NCBI GenBank assembly: GCA_026389335.1
Contig: JAPLIB010000037.1
Location: forward strand, 1-44,948
DNA length: 44,948 bases
From: Cyanobacteriota bacterium
GTDB taxonomy: Bacteria > Cyanobacteriota > Cyanobacteriia > PCC-6307 > Cyanobiaceae
Direction: 5' to 3'
Shown here: positions 1 to 8,600 of the stretch, piece by piece
Layout of the letters: each line of letters opens with the position of its first letter
Position numbering within the stretch: position 1 is the first letter of the stretch
The notes under the pieces: generated by a model
What the model saw: only the letters and a program-made list of their open reading frames with translations
Told to the model about the DNA's origin: nothing
Database searches by the model: none
Program-made: the position numbers and the translations under genes

Positions 1-1220
1 AGCGCCAAGTGACGATTAAACCCGATCTGGTTGCGGCCATTCTCTGTTTGGATGCGGGCGAAAGGAACAGTGTGTTCGCCAAACCAATTTTGGTATTCTG
101 TGCCATCAAGGTAGCTGCTGATTTCCGCTTCGTAGCCTTGAACGGCCAGCCGCTGGATGTGCTCACTCAGCTCGGCTTGGCTAGCAGGCGCGCGTCCCAG
201 CAGGTGCTTGAAATTAAGTTCTACGAAGCGATAGGGAGCATTGCTTTCGAAGAACCGACGCCTGTATTCCGGTGAACAGGCAATTGCGCGCACTAACTCA
301 CGGGTGCTGAGATACCCCTCGGCGAACTTGCTTTCGGCGCTGATTACCCTTTCGCTTTCCATGAGATGGGGGTTGCCCATCACTTGGCGGTAGGTTGCAC
401 GGAGCAACCCCTGAATCTGATCGGGCGTGTCTCCCGGGACACGTTGGAAGATTTCCTGGCTGCGCTGGCCGAGCCCAAATCCCACATACAGATCGCCACG
501 CAGCGGCACGGAATCTCCTCCATCGCTGCTGCTGCGTCTCACAGGCGTAAAGGCTGTGCGACTCGTTTCTGTTCCTCCGAGTCCGCCAAAGCTTTGGGCT
601 CGATACACCTGGGTCGGGACACGAATCGTGATGGGCTGATTCCTGGCCAGACTGACGAGGAGCTTACTGTTGGAGCCGATCGCGGAATCGCTGCCAGCAA
701 AGTTCTGCTCCAGGGCAGCGATGCGATTGAAGGCCGATTGGGGTGAGCCGGCAGGGCTGTTCCAAGTGCGGATGTAGGGGGCCGTGTCGTCTCCGAATGA
801 ACTTCCGTACTCGGCGGAATCAATGAGGGCATCGATGCTCGCATCAAAGCCGGCGCTAGCAATCCTCGCCACTTCGGCGCTCACTTCTGCCTCATCCACT
901 GGCGGGCGACCCAATAGATGCTTGATGGCCAATTCAACGCAACGATGGGGCGCCACGGCTTCATAAAAGCGTGAGCGGTAGAAAGACGACTTCGCGAGGG
1001 AACGAACGAACTCTCTGACCGTTAGGCGGCCATTCTTCAGTTGTGATTCCGCCGATTCGAGCCTCTCACTTTCCATCGGCATGGTGTTGCCAAAGACATG
1101 CCGGTAACAGGCGCTGATTACAAGATTTAGACTGGATTCATCATCTCCAACTTTATAGCTAACTGGATTATCCAGAAGGGGAGTGGCGCCAAAGCTGAGT
1201 GCAGAGGATTGGTTGGTCAT
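1..1220 (-). CDS. Two-domain phycobilisome rod linker (partial, runs off left edge)
   Basis: The frame opens with ATG at 1218-1220 and stays open to base 1, giving at least 405 residues; the C-terminus lies outside the window. Two copies of the phycobilisome linker domain can be read. The first is near residues 25-165, with motifs such as MESERLESAESQLKNG and ELAIKHLLGR. The second is near residues 250-400, with MESERVISAESKFAEG and ELNFKHLLGRAP. Linker domains of this family thread phycobiliprotein hexamers into rods, so a double-domain linker would join two discs. It is the most downstream gene of a minus-strand run of phycobilisome genes. A 115-bp gap containing a poly-G tract separates it from the next linker. 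Whether it is a phycocyanin or phycoerythrin rod linker cannot be decided without the missing end. Confidence 0.85.
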   Translation of the reverse strand, partial: MTNQSSALSFGATPLLDNPVSYKVGDDESSLNLVISACYRHVFGNTMPMESERLESAESQLKNGRLTVREFVRSLAKSSFYRSRFYEAVAPHRCVELAIKHLLGRPPVDEAEVSAEVARIASAGFDASIDALIDSAEYGSSFGDDTAPYIRTWNSPAGSPQSAFNRIAALEQNFAGSDSAIGSNSKLLVSLARNQPITIRVPTQVYRAQSFGGLGGTETSRTAFTPVRRSSSDGGDSVPLRGDLYVGFGLGQRSQEIFQRVPGDTPDQIQGLLRATYRQVMGNPHLMESERVISAESKFAEGYLSTRELVRAIACSPEYRRRFFESNAPYRFVELNFKHLLGRAPASQAELSEHIQRLAVQGYEAEISSYLDGTEYQNWFGEHTVPFARIQTENGRNQIGFNRHLA

Positions 1221-1335
1221 TGCACGACTGGGGGGGGGGGAGGGAGGGGAAGATCAGGGAGTGCTGGGTTGGGTAGTGAATATGCAACCAAGCAGGTTTT
1301 GACATTCTCTGATTCAAGCGGCAATCATTGAATGG

Positions 1336-2211
1336 TTATGCGGGGGTAATGCTGGCGATTACTCCTCCCTCGCGGTGAATTTGCTGATATTTCGTTGATA
1401 GCTGATTGAAGGGTACGAAGTAGGTGCGGTTCGATCTCTTGTAACGAGAAACCGGTTTCACGTTGTTGGCACGATACGCCGTTACATCCACTCGATAAAT
1501 GCGGCCTTCTGCTCCAGCGCCTACTCCCAAACGGGTCTGAGCATCCTGGAAATTAGACGATGGCCTGAAACTCCACCCCTGGCTGTCCGTGGAGGAGGGC
1601 GGAATCACTGCAACCGCTCGGTTGAGATAGGCATTTCCGCCGAGTCGCGAAGCCTTACCGGCAAGACTGCCCTTGAGGCTGCTGCTGCTGGCTCCCCTGA
1701 GCAACTGGAAGGTCCAAGTGAACTCCTGCAAGGTGAGACAGCTTTCTGTCTTCCATCCTCTCTGGAAGGGAACAGTCCACTCACCGAAGGCTTGCTGGTA
1801 TTCGTCTGAATCGAGGAAGCTGTCGATATCTGTGTCATACCCGTGACTATCTAGGCGTTCTGCGTGGGCCCGCATCTCTTCAAAATCCGCAGGTGCACGA
1901 CCCAGCAGGTGCCTGAAGGCTAGCTCGATATAGCGGTAGCGTGTGCAGTCATCGAAGAATCGAGCCCGATAGAGATCGCTCTTGGCGATGGTGCGAATGA
2001 ACTCACGTACGCTGAGCTCACCCAGCTTCAGCTGAGACTCGGGAACCAGCTGGCGCTCGCTCTCCATCACATAGGCGTTGCCCAACACTTGGCGGTAGGC
2101 GGCCTGAATCAGCTGCTCTTTGGCCGCGTCGCTATCACCAGGATGCAGCTCGAGGGGGAGGTCGCTGTCGAATCGTTCAACGCCTAGGATTGAGGCGGGG
2201 CCGAAAGACAT
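1336..2211 (-). CDS. CpcC-like rod linker with C-terminal CpcD domain
   Basis: This 291-aa protein has an N-terminal phycobilisome linker domain (about residues 25-160; motifs YRQVLGNAYVMESER, ELAFRHLLGRAP). A C-terminal CpcD-type domain follows (about 230-291; GVGAGAEGRIYRVDV, KRSNRTYFVPFNQL, ASITPA). This is the usual architecture and length of a rod linker of the CpcC/CpeC group. It would sit in the central cavity of phycobiliprotein hexamers and tune energy flow toward the core. It is a paralog of the CpcC at 9804-10655, sharing the GVGAG-EGR and KRSNR blocks. It lies between hemH and the two-domain linker on the same strand. Base composition is lower in GC than in the genes right of 8 kb. 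The exact phycobiliprotein partner is not evident. Confidence 0.88.
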   Translation of the reverse strand: MSFGPASILGVERFDSDLPLELHPGDSDAAKEQLIQAAYRQVLGNAYVMESERQLVPESQLKLGELSVREFIRTIAKSDLYRARFFDDCTRYRYIELAFRHLLGRAPADFEEMRAHAERLDSHGYDTDIDSFLDSDEYQQAFGEWTVPFQRGWKTESCLTLQEFTWTFQLLRGASSSSLKGSLAGKASRLGGNAYLNRAVAVIPPSSTDSQGWSFRPSSNFQDAQTRLGVGAGAEGRIYRVDVTAYRANNVKPVSRYKRSNRTYFVPFNQLSTKYQQIHREGGVIASITPA

Positions 2212-2421
2212 TTTAATACGTTCCTGAAATTACGTTTTTGATCATCGTATGAGACCGGGCTAATCGGATCGTAGTTTAACAAAGCGCAATCCTGTCCTTG
2301 CCTAGCTGGCTGGAGGAACTGGCGTACCGCCCTGCTCATTGCTGCAGGCCCAAAATGTCTTGATAATCTTTTCCCATGCGGCACGGGCACCAAGCCGAGT
2401 CCATTGAAAATCCCAGAGTTT

Positions 2422-3654
2422 TCAAAGCAGCCCTAGTTCATGCAGTGGCCCGTGCCGACTGATCACCTCCATCAGGAAGGCGACAGTCCCCAGCATTGCC
2501 ACCCGACCGTTCCAGAGCTCGGAGTTGTTGTTCCAGCCCCAGTCCCACTTGCTCTTGGGGTTGGGATTCACCTTGCTGGGGTGCTGAGCGGCTTGATCGA
2601 GATTTGTTTCCGTTTCGGCCATCGCCTGCTCCACAAGGTCGGTCAAGGCGGCAATGAATGCTGGATCTGTATCCAGCGCAGGGACGCGACGGAAGTTTTT
2701 CACTCCGGCGGCTGTGGCCAGCTCTCGATATTCCATATCGATTTCCTCGAGGGTTTCGATATGCTCACTGACAAAGCTGATCGGCACTACCACAAGATCT
2801 TTCACTCCTTGCTCTCCCAATTCCTGCAAGGCATCTTCGGTGTAAGGCTTTAGCCACTCAACCGGTCCGACACGGCTCTGGTAGGCGAGGGTAAACGGGT
2901 TGGTATGGCCGAGCTGCTGCTGCAGCTGCTGAAGGATCAGCTTGCTGCAGGCCACGATCTCTAGCTGATAGGGATCCCCGGCATCCTCCACATAGCTCTT
3001 GGGCACACCGTGGGCGCTGAAGAATACATGTGCAGCGGACGGATCTTCACAAGCTTTTATTTCGCGTGCGATCAAACTGGCAAGCGCTTGGATGTAGCCA
3101 GGGTGGTCGTACCAGCTACGAATGCACCGGATTGGCAGGCGGCTGAAGGCCGGATCAGCATTGCGCAAGCGTTGCAGCTCCCGGAAGCTCGATCCACTGG
3201 TGCTGATCGAGAAGTGAGGGTAGAGCGGCAGTACAACCACTTCATCGACTCCGTCGGCCTTGAGGTCTGCTACAGCAGATTCGGTAAATGGATGCCAGTA
3301 GCGCATGGCTACGTAGCTGGTGGCATCTACTCCATGTTGTCGCAGGCTGCTTTGTAGTTCTCGGGCCTGCTGCTCGGTGATGCGTCGCAACGGTGAACCT
3401 CCACCGATTGAGCGGTAGGCTTGTCGCGACTTGCCGCTGCGTAAGCTGCTGATCAGCCAGGCGAATGGCTTCTGCAACGCTGATACCGGAAGGCGGATGA
3501 TTTCCGGATCTGAGAATAGATTGTATAGAAATGGTCCGACATCCTGGATACGTTCTGGCCCGCCAAGGTTTAGCAGGAGCACGCCGACTCGGGGCTTTCG
3601 TTTGGTTGCTGAAGGTTCCATTCTCCCAATATGCTCAAAACTGGCTTCAACCAT
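2422..3654 (-). CDS. hemH: Ferrochelatase with C-terminal chlorophyll-binding-like (CAB/Hli) domain
   Basis: It inserts Fe2+ into protoporphyrin IX, the branch leading to haem and, through haem oxygenase, to bilins. The frame gives 410 residues. The ferrochelatase core includes the catalytic-His motif [10 protein letters not shown] (about 211-220) and [11 protein letters not shown] (about 296-306). After a linker, residues about 370-410 hold a light-harvesting-like segment with the [11 protein letters not shown] motif, as in cyanobacterial and plastid type-II ferrochelatases. The start is ambiguous. ATG at 3654 overlaps the preceding pentapeptide gene by 8 bp, whereas ATG at 3621 ([13 protein letters not shown]) begins nearer the conserved core but has a purine run almost touching it. 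Its position inside a phycobilisome gene run fits bilin supply, but co-regulation is an inference. Confidence 0.96.
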   Translation of the reverse strand: MVEASFEHIGRMEPSATKRKPRVGVLLLNLGGPERIQDVGPFLYNLFSDPEIIRLPVSALQKPFAWLISSLRSGKSRQAYRSIGGGSPLRRITEQQARELQSSLRQHGVDATSYVAMRYWHPFTESAVADLKADGVDEVVVLPLYPHFSISTSGSSFRELQRLRNADPAFSRLPIRCIRSWYDHPGYIQALASLIAREIKACEDPSAAHVFFSAHGVPKSYVEDAGDPYQLEIVACSKLILQQLQQQLGHTNPFTLAYQSRVGPVEWLKPYTEDALQELGEQGVKDLVVVPISFVSEHIETLEEIDMEYRELATAAGVKNFRRVPALDTDPAFIAALTDLVEQAMAETETNLDQAAQHPSKVNPNPKSKWDWGWNNNSELWNGRVAMLGTVAFLMEVISRHGPLHELGLL

Positions 3655-4342
3655 GAAGGCTCTCGCGCGTTGTTCGGCGTGTCAGTGGGTTCCAGCAGTC
3701 GAGTTCCTGGAAGGAGCGTCCAAGCAGAGATGCGCGCAAGGTGTCTGGGTAGATTGCCCCTGTAAAGTCAGCCCCGCGAACGCAGCCAGCGCTGCTTAAA
3801 TCAACGTTATTGAGCTCTGACCAACGGAAATCTACATAGTCAAGTTGGCAGTTCAGGAAACGAGTTTCCTCACATAATGCACCTCTCAATAGGGCATTGC
3901 GTAGATCCGCTCCAGCCAGTCGCGCCCCACGTAGGCAAGCACCAGAGAGATCAGCTCCGCTGAGATAGGCACCCATTAACGTTGCTCCTTCCAAATCCAT
4001 GCCGGAAAGATCAGCACTGTTGAGAAAGGCTCCATTAAGTCTTGCGTGTGGCCCGATCGCCCCACAGCTTCGGAAATCGAAGCCGTAGGGCCAAATTGTA
4101 TGACTGTCATAACGAGCCAGTCGTAGATCCGTGCCTTCAAGTCGGCAGCCTTGTAGGTCAACACCTCTGAGATCTACTCGGCATAATCGCGCCTTGGAGA
4201 GATCTATCTCGCCAAGCTGTAGGTTGCGCCAATTGGCTCCTCTTGCATCAAGCATGTCTCCATGACTTTTGCCCGGTGGTTTCCGCTGTTCGGGGGTAGT
4301 GCTGTCAAAGGAGAGTAAAGCAATGGGAGAAGCTGAAGTCAT
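3647..4342 (-). CDS. Pentapeptide-repeat protein
   Basis: This 231-aa protein has roughly residues 35-200 built of A(D/N)LxG-type pentapeptides, for example [20 protein letters not shown] and [19 protein letters not shown]. Such repeats fold into a right-handed quadrilateral beta helix. There is no signal peptide and no membrane segment. The repeat is interrupted around residues 77-95 ([13 protein letters not shown]). Function is unknown; in other systems these folds act as scaffolds or nucleic-acid mimics. The 3' end overlaps the first possible start of hemH by 8 bp, implying co-transcription. It lies downstream of the divergent phycobiliprotein gene, so a role in phycobilisome assembly is possible but only inferred from position. 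Confidence 0.8.
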   Translation of the reverse strand: MTSASPIALLSFDSTTPEQRKPPGKSHGDMLDARGANWRNLQLGEIDLSKARLCRVDLRGVDLQGCRLEGTDLRLARYDSHTIWPYGFDFRSCGAIGPHARLNGAFLNSADLSGMDLEGATLMGAYLSGADLSGACLRGARLAGADLRNALLRGALCEETRFLNCQLDYVDFRWSELNNVDLSSAGCVRGADFTGAIYPDTLRASLLGRSFQELDCWNPLTRRTTRESLHG

Positions 4343-4502
4343 GATATCTGTAGAGTTGTTTTATGATTGGACAATGGCATCGATCTTCTCTTTATCGACC
4401 TGGCTTTTCATCCAATGCCGCTCCATATTAGAGAATGAAAATAGGTTGAGCTTGTAGCTGGGTCTGTTGCTGCTGGTGCCGGAAATAGCGCCCCCAATGA
4501 GA

Positions 4503-5102
4503 TCATAAGAAAACCTCGGTGGCTGAGTTGGATCGTTGGGGCAAATGTTGGATCATCTGCTCAAGGTGAAGCAGGGCCTCTCCTAAAAGGGATGCATCAC
4601 TTGGGCTTGAATAGCTAGCGTAGTCTGAAATAGCCTCAAATCTTAGATAGCCTATCGCCAGTGCCATGCTGTTGATTGGTACCCCTAATTCTCGATACAA
4701 ATCACTAAGGCCCTGCACTCCAGGAGGATGGGTGAAAACTGGGCGTCCTGCCGCAACTGCATAGATGGTCACTCTAAGAAAGTGCCAACAGTCGCGCCAA
4801 CATGCTTCCGCTCTTGCCTCAGGGTAGAGTGCTCCCCCAGGCAGAACTAAGTCTGGATCTTCTCGAAGTAATCGACTCTTGGCAGAGGTAACGATCTGTG
4901 GAGTCTTTGACTGAAGTCGCTGCAGATTTTCAGCATTGACAGCGGAGAAACTACAGATTATGCCCAATTCATCGTCGCCTAACTGCCGAGCTTCTGTATC
5001 TGCTGTCTGAATGATTGCGCGAATAGATGGTGGTAGAGATTGATCATGTATCAGCCCGAGTATGCGCGCTTTCGCTGTCAGTTGCCTAAGTTTTTCGTTC
5101 AT
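4503..5102 (-). CDS. Divergent allophycocyanin-alpha/ApcD-like phycobiliprotein
   Basis: This 199-aa protein resembles the phycobiliprotein fold of allophycocyanin alpha-type subunits. Residues 30-52 (IIQTADTEARQLGDDELGII) match the N-terminal ADAEARYLSPGELDRI block of ApcA/ApcD. Residues 88-110 (PGGALYPEARAEACWRDCW) match the chromophore region, with Cys101 aligned to the bilin-binding Cys of the A-C-x-R-D motif and Asp104 kept. Residues 122-150 carry DLYRELGVPI. It is longer than canonical subunits (about 160 aa) because of a roughly 24-residue N-terminal extension and a serine-rich C-terminus. A second Cys (105) sits four residues after the first. The gene begins 4 bp after a 163-aa unknown gene and is low in GC. 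It may be an unusual terminal emitter or a non-emitting regulator; neither is shown. Confidence 0.75.
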   Translation of the reverse strand: MNEKLRQLTAKARILGLIHDQSLPPSIRAIIQTADTEARQLGDDELGIICSFSAVNAENLQRLQSKTPQIVTSAKSRLLREDPDLVLPGGALYPEARAEACWRDCWHFLRVTIYAVAAGRPVFTHPPGVQGLSDLYRELGVPINSMALAIGYLRFEAISDYASYSSPSDASLLGEALLHLEQMIQHLPQRSNSATEVFL

Positions 5103-5106
5103 AGGT

Positions 5107-5598
5107 TTATTCTGGGCTCGGCCGCTTCATGTCATCGGTGCTTGTGGTGGCTTGAAGTGTGATGTTGCTAGAGTCTTGCTCATGATTGAGTACGGGTGTG
5201 GCAACAAGGTGGCCATGACGTTCCAGGTAAAGTGCCCAGGCAACTTTTCCGGCAATACCTGGACAGTTCAATAGCACAGAATTTATCAGGCCAGAGTTCA
5301 GGCCAAGAGCCTGCAAGAGCATCCTGCAATCGTCTTGATTGTTTACAGAAGCATGGCGAATTGCTGCTCCTACGACCCAGCCCAGCGATGTGTCTTCAAG
5401 TGGACCCGTGGAACTCAAGCAAGCCAATAAAAGATTTGCCTCCTTCCCAGCAATTTGTCTATATTCTAATCTCCATAGTTCGAGATTCTGAGGGTTTAGA
5501 GATATTCTGAATCCGGGTTGGCTGGCGTCAGGAATAACTTCGTCTTCGCCTTGATGGGAGTTAATAAGAGCATTGAGCTGGCTAAGTGGATCGTTCAT
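5107..5598 (-). CDS. Unrecognised protein in phycobilisome cluster
   Basis: I do not recognise this 163-aa protein. It appears soluble and probably helical, with no signal peptide and no membrane span. The central part (about residues 55-130) is rich in Leu, Ala and Gly and contains two Cys-bearing stretches (NNQDDCRMLLQALGL, SVLLNCPGIAGKVAWAL). The C-terminal 30 residues are polar and look disordered. It ends only 4 bp before the divergent phycobiliprotein gene and starts about 140 bp after a CpcL-like linker, so the three probably form one transcript. A partner or chaperone of the neighbouring phycobiliprotein is a possible guess from position. The codon use and modest GC resemble the two flanking genes. 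Confidence 0.7.
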   Translation of the reverse strand: MNDPLSQLNALINSHQGEDEVIPDASQPGFRISLNPQNLELWRLEYRQIAGKEANLLLACLSSTGPLEDTSLGWVVGAAIRHASVNNQDDCRMLLQALGLNSGLINSVLLNCPGIAGKVAWALYLERHGHLVATPVLNHEQDSSNITLQATTSTDDMKRPSPE

Positions 5599-5739
5599 CT
5601 TGGTTTTCGTTGCGAGAAGAAGATTTTCATCTGGCTCACCTTCCGAAGGCTCGTCGTAAGAGTGAGTCCATTATTGGCTTGATTGACCATGAACACGTTG
5701 GTCAGCAGATGATGGCAGTTAATTGGTGCGAATTTCATT

Positions 5740-6498
5740 CTATTGTGCTCCAGTGCTCAGCATGGTAACTGCAATCCAGAGCACGAGTCCCGCGATTACG
5801 AATCCACCTGCTGATACTGTATTCAACCAGAGCTTTTGAGCCCATGGTGCGGGGGCGTTTGCAAGCCAGGCTGGTCTTTGGCCGATGGCGTACTGCCAGT
5901 CAATCTTGGCGGGAGCTCGCATGGCGGCTTTGTCCCTCCAGGCGCTGTCGTAGCGGGGGGCCTGCTGGTTGAAGGGCATGGTGCCCAAAGCTTGGCCCGG
6001 TAAAGTCCGTGATCTTTGATAGGGAATGGTGTTATATCCAAATTTATCCATGTATTCTTCTGAATTTAGCAATGTATCAATAAACGTTTGGAGACCATGT
6101 TGGGCGATCACGATTGAGTAGGCGAGTCGCTCACGGTTGCCATGTACAGGACGCCCCAAGACCCGGTTCACCACCTGCTCAACCATGCGGTAGTTGCTAT
6201 TGCAGCGGTAGAAATCGTCTCGGAATTTGCGAGACAGTAGCAGACCACGAACGAAATCCCGCATCGTGATCTGGCCGTTCCGCAGCTGCGACTCAAGCGC
6301 TGGATCACGATCCACTTTGAAGGCGTGAAAGAAGATCTGTTGATAGGCCTGTGCAATCTGGCCCTCAAAGTTGCTGTTGCCGCTGAGCTCTACATTTCCG
6401 AACTGGAATTCACGGCTGCCCTGTCCGCCGGGCACTGAGAAGCTGTTCACTCGTGCATTCATGGTAACCAGCTTTGTAGCAAGAAGCGGAAGGACCAT
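5740..6498 (-). CDS. cpcL: CpcL-like phycobilisome linker with C-terminal hydrophobic tail (copy 2)
   Basis: This 252-aa member of the CpcG/CpcL rod-core linker family opens with the typical MVLPLLATKLVTMNARV. It has a phycobilisome linker domain at about 45-175 (FFHAFKVDRDPALESQLRNG, DDFYRCNSNYRMVEQVV, LNSEEYMDKFGYNTIPYQRS) and then the family block MPFNQQAPRYD. The last 30 residues include a 20-residue hydrophobic stretch, SAGGFVIAGLVLWIAVTML. In CpcL (CpcG2) such a tail anchors core-less phycocyanin rods in the thylakoid membrane near photosystem I; soluble CpcG proteins lack it. It is a clear paralog of the gene at 11301-12068. It is the first gene of the AT-richer left block, next to an IS630 remnant. 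The symbol is by family; the functional call is inferred from the tail. Confidence 0.85.
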   Translation of the reverse strand: MVLPLLATKLVTMNARVNSFSVPGGQGSREFQFGNVELSGNSNFEGQIAQAYQQIFFHAFKVDRDPALESQLRNGQITMRDFVRGLLLSRKFRDDFYRCNSNYRMVEQVVNRVLGRPVHGNRERLAYSIVIAQHGLQTFIDTLLNSEEYMDKFGYNTIPYQRSRTLPGQALGTMPFNQQAPRYDSAWRDKAAMRAPAKIDWQYAIGQRPAWLANAPAPWAQKLWLNTVSAGGFVIAGLVLWIAVTMLSTGAQ

Positions 6499-6723
6499 CG
6501 GCGTTTGAGATTTGTTTGATTATCCAACGTCTGCAAGCTGCGCCAAGCTCGTCATGATTATTCTACATCAAGCTTCATCTCTGTTGATCTGGTCAGCCGC
6601 CCTACCCCCTTCGTTTGGTTCTGCGACCCGCAGGCTCGGGTGTCTGGGTGCGGCAATAGGAAAGCAGCTCGGTAGGCCTTTGCTGTCTCCATATTGCCAA
6701 GTGTGCAGTTCCGGATATGTCAG

Positions 6724-6743
6724 CCACCATAAAGAGTGTCTCC
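6724..6743 (+). repeat. Possible left terminal inverted repeat of IS630 remnant
   Basis: CACCATAAAGAGTGTCTCC here partly matches the reverse complement of the stretch at 7906-7926 (CACCAT followed by an A-rich run and ending GTCC). The two flank the transposase remnant in inverted orientation. The match is imperfect and no clean TA target duplication is obvious, so the ends of the element are uncertain. Confidence 0.3.
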
Positions 6744-6759
6744 TGAGGGGAGTCGTTCC

Positions 6760-7900
6760 ATGGCAGTTGGTCGCCCGATGCCGCCGCTGGTTCTCAGCGG
6801 CGATGCGGTTCAGCAACTCCAGAGCATCGCTAACCCAGGGTCGTTGCCCCATTCGATCGCGCTGCAGGACCAATACGGCCATCGCCAAGCGGATGGGCTT
6901 GACGGGCATGACCGTGGGCAAGTGGCGCAAGCGTTACCGGGACCTCGTCCTGGAGGGCTTGGACAATGAACTCAGGCCAGGGCGGGCCCCGCACCTATGA
7001 AGATGCCAGGTGTCCGCGGTGATCAACAGGGCACTGCAGAGTTTGCCCGCACACGGCAGAACACAGCGGACAGGTCGCTCCTTGGCGGCTGCCAGCGGCA
7101 TCTCCAAAAGCACCTGCCCACCGCTGGCTATAGACCTTTTTGCTGCAGCTTTACCGCCAGAAATCCCACCGCTGCGCGGAAGCCTGACGGCTACAAGCTC
7201 CCCAACAATCTTTTTTTGTCGAGAAGGTAAGACACATCGTCGGGCTCTACCTCAACCCGCCTGATCAGGCAGTCGTGTTTTGAGTTGACGAGAAAACGCA
7301 GATCCAGGCTCTCGGTCGGACCCAGCCGCTGTTCCCGATGGGTCTGGGCTACGTCGAGGGTGTCACCCACGACTCCATCAGCCATGAATCACCATACTGT
7401 TTGCAGCCTCGGACGTGGCTACCGCTGCGGAAATCGCCGAGTGCAAACCCAGGCACCGGCACCAGGAGTTCCTGAGTTTCCTTTGGCGGATCGACAAGGA
7501 AGTACCACGCGAGCTCGACGTGCATCTGATCGTCGACAACTACTGCATTCACAAGCACGCCGTAGAGCGAAGCTCTTCCGCCCAGCGATAAGACCGCTTC
7601 TGGCTGGCGCAGCGGCCACGGTTTCCTCGTCCACTACACGCCGACCTACATATCCTGGCTTAATCAGGTGGAGTCTGGTTTGTGATCATCACCCAGCAGT
7701 AATCCGGCGTGGCAGCTTCTCGAGCGGTCATAGCCGGAGGTCTCCGCGTAGCGATAGGAGCTGATCGCCATAGCCAGAAGGGCTTCTGATTGCAATAAAC
7801 TGAGCTCTTCATCGCCTACTACAACCAGCGCTCAGTTCTTTTCAGCTGGACTTCAACTGCGGATTCGATCCTGGATAAACTTCAGCGCCTTTGCTCTTAA
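6760..7900 (+). pseudogene. Decayed IS630-family transposase
   Basis: Fragments of one IS630-family DDE transposase can be followed through all three plus-strand frames. The N-terminus (MAVGRPMPPLVLSGDAVQQL) starts at 6760. The helix-turn-helix block NTAIAKRMGLTGMTVGKWRK is near 6870-6935. SLAAASGISKS is near 7080-7110. The catalytic blocks VDEKTQIQAL (from 7284), DNYCIHKHA (from 7534) and HYTPTYISWLNQVE (7632-7673) carry the three acidic residues. AYYNQRSVLFSWTSTADSIL leads to a stop at 7898-7900. At least four frame changes and several stops break it, so it cannot make a working enzyme. It lies between cpcA and the second CpcL-like gene, at a visible change in base composition. Its presence suggests past insertion or rearrangement at this border. 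Confidence 0.88.
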
Positions 7901-7905
7901 TTTTT

Positions 7906-7926
7906 GGGACGTGATTTTGGATGGTG
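7906..7926 (-). repeat. Possible right terminal inverted repeat of IS630 remnant
   Basis: This lies just after the transposase stop. Its reverse complement begins CACCAT and ends GTCC, giving a loose inverted match to 6724-6743. The similarity is partial and was judged by eye only. Confidence 0.3.
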
Positions 7927-8005
7927 TTTTGCTTTCCCTGGCTTAAGACAGGACCCGGCCTTGCTTGATGTAATCTAATTCCTGTCAAGGTACAAGCACC
8001 ATGCC

Positions 8006-8032
8006 AAAAAAAAGGCCCCGTAAGGGGCCCAT
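8006..8032 (-). terminator. Intrinsic terminator of cpcBA
   Basis: Reading the minus strand, GGCCCC-TTAC-GGGGCC forms a perfect 6-bp GC stem with a 4-nt loop, followed at once by eight T. It starts 36 bp after the cpcA stop codon. This is a textbook rho-independent terminator for the phycocyanin operon. Confidence 0.93.
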
Positions 8033-8068
8033 GAGAAGATCGATGCGGAAACAACGACTGGTCTGTTT

Positions 8069-8557
8069 TCAGACGAGAGCGTTGATGGCGTAGTCGATGT
8101 AGTTGTTGGCGATGGTGCCGGGGTCGCCAGCGATGCCGTGGTTGGACTTGATGTAGTTGAGAGCCTCAACGTACCAGGAGGGGGAGAGCTCGAAAGCGCG
8201 GTTGATTTCGTCGAGACCGGCGATCAGATACTCATCCATGGGGCCGGTGCCACCAGCCACGAGGCAGTAGGTGACCATGCGCAGGTAGTAACCGATGTCA
8301 CGGGCGCACTTGTCCTTACCACGCTGATCGGCAGCGTAGTTTTTGCCCTGCATCTGGGTGGTGTAGGGGAACTTGTTGTAAACGGCCTGGGCAGCGCCGT
8401 TGACCAGTTGGTCGGCCTTGGCGGTGAGAGCCTTGGCGGCTTCCAGGGCGTTCCTGGCGCGCTCGAAGCGACCGAAGGCGGCGTTGAGCTCGGTGTTGCC
8501 GAGGAAACGTCCCTGGGAGTCGGCGGCGGCGACGGCCTCGGTGAGGGGAGTCTTCAT
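8069..8557 (-). CDS. cpcA: C-phycocyanin alpha subunit
   Basis: The 162 residues are exactly the usual CpcA length. The bilin-binding Cys84 sits in the [13 protein letters not shown] motif, with Asp at 87. The N-terminus [20 protein letters not shown] and the C-terminus IDYAINALV are canonical. With CpcB it forms alpha-beta monomers that stack into phycocyanin hexamers of the rods, on the outer face of the thylakoid. It follows cpcB after 43 bp and is closed by an intrinsic terminator, so cpcBA can be a self-contained transcript. The phycocyanobilin at Cys84 is normally attached by a CpcE/CpcF-type lyase, which is not in this window. Confidence 0.98.
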   Translation of the reverse strand: MKTPLTEAVAAADSQGRFLGNTELNAAFGRFERARNALEAAKALTAKADQLVNGAAQAVYNKFPYTTQMQGKNYAADQRGKDKCARDIGYYLRMVTYCLVAGGTGPMDEYLIAGLDEINRAFELSPSWYVEALNYIKSNHGIAGDPGTIANNYIDYAINALV

Positions 8558-8600
8558 GGTGAGAAGGAGGGGATGAAGGTGAACCGAATCAGCGGACTGA

